Source: an uncultured Rhodanobacter sp.
GTDB lineage: Bacteria; Pseudomonadota; Gammaproteobacteria; Xanthomonadales; Rhodanobacteraceae
Reading direction: 5' to 3'
NCBI GenBank assembly: GCA_937906285.1
Contig: CALCWL010000520.1
Coordinates: 1-24,163, forward strand
Length of the DNA: 24,163 nt
Part shown: piece by piece, positions 23,881 to 24,163 of the stretch
How the letters are laid out: each line of letters opens with the position of its first letter
How positions within the stretch are numbered: the first letter of the stretch is position 1
Notes under the pieces: model-generated
Database searches by the model: none
Seen by the model: only the letters and a program-made list of their open reading frames with translations
Told to the model about the DNA's origin: nothing
Program-made: the position numbers and the translations under genes

Positions 23881-24163
23881 TCGGGTGTGCGGAGATAGGC
23901 GGAAACGCCCGCTTGAAGTAGCGAATACGCCAAAAAGCTGGCGAAGAGCGTCCGCATTTCCTGTGACCGGGTGCGCTGGATTGCAGTGCGCTGGCGATGG
24001 TGACCATCTTCGCCTCGTTGAACACTTGGCCGGCGCTGGCACCAGTCACGCTGAACAAGGTGTTGGTGCAAGCGTCCACCGACGAGTTGCGTACCAGGGT
24101 GACCAGGCAGCTGCCGCCGGCCGACGCAAACGCGTTGACATCATGGGTGGCGGCGGCCGCCGC
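23881..24163 (-). pseudogene. Truncated second M9 collagenase, N-terminal-domain fragment
   Basis: Reading leftward from the window edge on the minus strand, 66 codons (24163-23966) encode HDVNAFASAGGSCLVTLVRN, SSVDACTNTLFSVTGASAGQ and VFNEAKMVTIASALQ. They align closely with residues of the intact collagenase N-terminal domain (ELVRTSSLDCLNTLFSVSG, VFSASKM). After SSAPG the match is lost by frameshift; possible continuations (GNADALRQLF, MRTLFASFL) lie in the other two frames. No catalytic domain follows before the intact collagenase begins, so the gene is cut off after its N-terminal domain. Its 5' end is outside the window. It looks like the remains of a tandem paralogue of the collagenase at 20576-23548. 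Confidence 0.8.

Noticed and set aside
1..24163. CRISPR arrays, tRNA or rRNA genes, riboswitches
   Set aside because: No regularly spaced direct repeats, tRNA cloverleaf or rRNA-like stretch, or recognisable riboswitch core was seen on reading both strands.

Overview
The window is GC-rich DNA from a gammaproteobacterium. It looks like Xanthomonadales, most likely a Rhodanobacter/Dyella/Luteibacter-like member of the Rhodanobacteraceae. This rests on GC-rich codon use, an Oar-like TonB receptor, a GTAGGAGCGGCT-type intergenic repeat, and the style of the peptide transporter and M9 collagenase. The genus is inference.

The most coherent reading is a locus for using collagen and hydroxyproline. 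In the centre (7676-18395, + strand) is a tightly packed operon for trans-4-hydroxy-L-proline breakdown. In order it holds 4-hydroxyproline epimerase, a three-subunit D-hydroxyproline dehydrogenase (DAO-like FAD subunit, small [2Fe-2S] subunit, FAD/NAD-type subunit with a C-terminal Cys cluster), a DHDPS-family deaminase, 2-oxoglutarate-semialdehyde dehydrogenase, an M24 Xaa-Pro peptidase, a DUF885 metallopeptidase without a signal peptide, and an APC-family permease. The first seven genes overlap or lie within 21 bases of each other. The pathway ends in 2-oxoglutarate.

The operon is bracketed by two minus-strand regulators of the same uncommon design, PAS domain plus AraC helix-turn-helix (6807-7520 and 18943-19695). 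Beyond the left regulator is a large Oar-type TonB-dependent receptor (3415-6462, minus). Beyond the right one, past insertion-sequence debris, is a secreted M9 collagenase (20576-23548, minus). Together these suggest collagen cleavage outside the cell, uptake of Pro/Hyp-rich peptides, cytoplasmic hydrolysis, and oxidation of the released hydroxyproline.

The right part shows decay and rearrangement. A POT-family peptide transporter downstream of the permease is a pseudogene (internal deletion with frameshift, then a nonsense codon). An IS3-type C-terminal scar and a broken IS481-type transposase lie between the second regulator and the collagenase. A second, truncated collagenase fragment runs off the right edge.

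The left 3.2 kb is a separate + strand group: a partial cysteine-dioxygenase-like cupin, a FAD/NAD(P)-binding protein and a cardiolipin synthase. It is separated from the convergent TonB receptor by a strong hairpin terminator. No tRNA, rRNA, CRISPR array or riboswitch was recognised.
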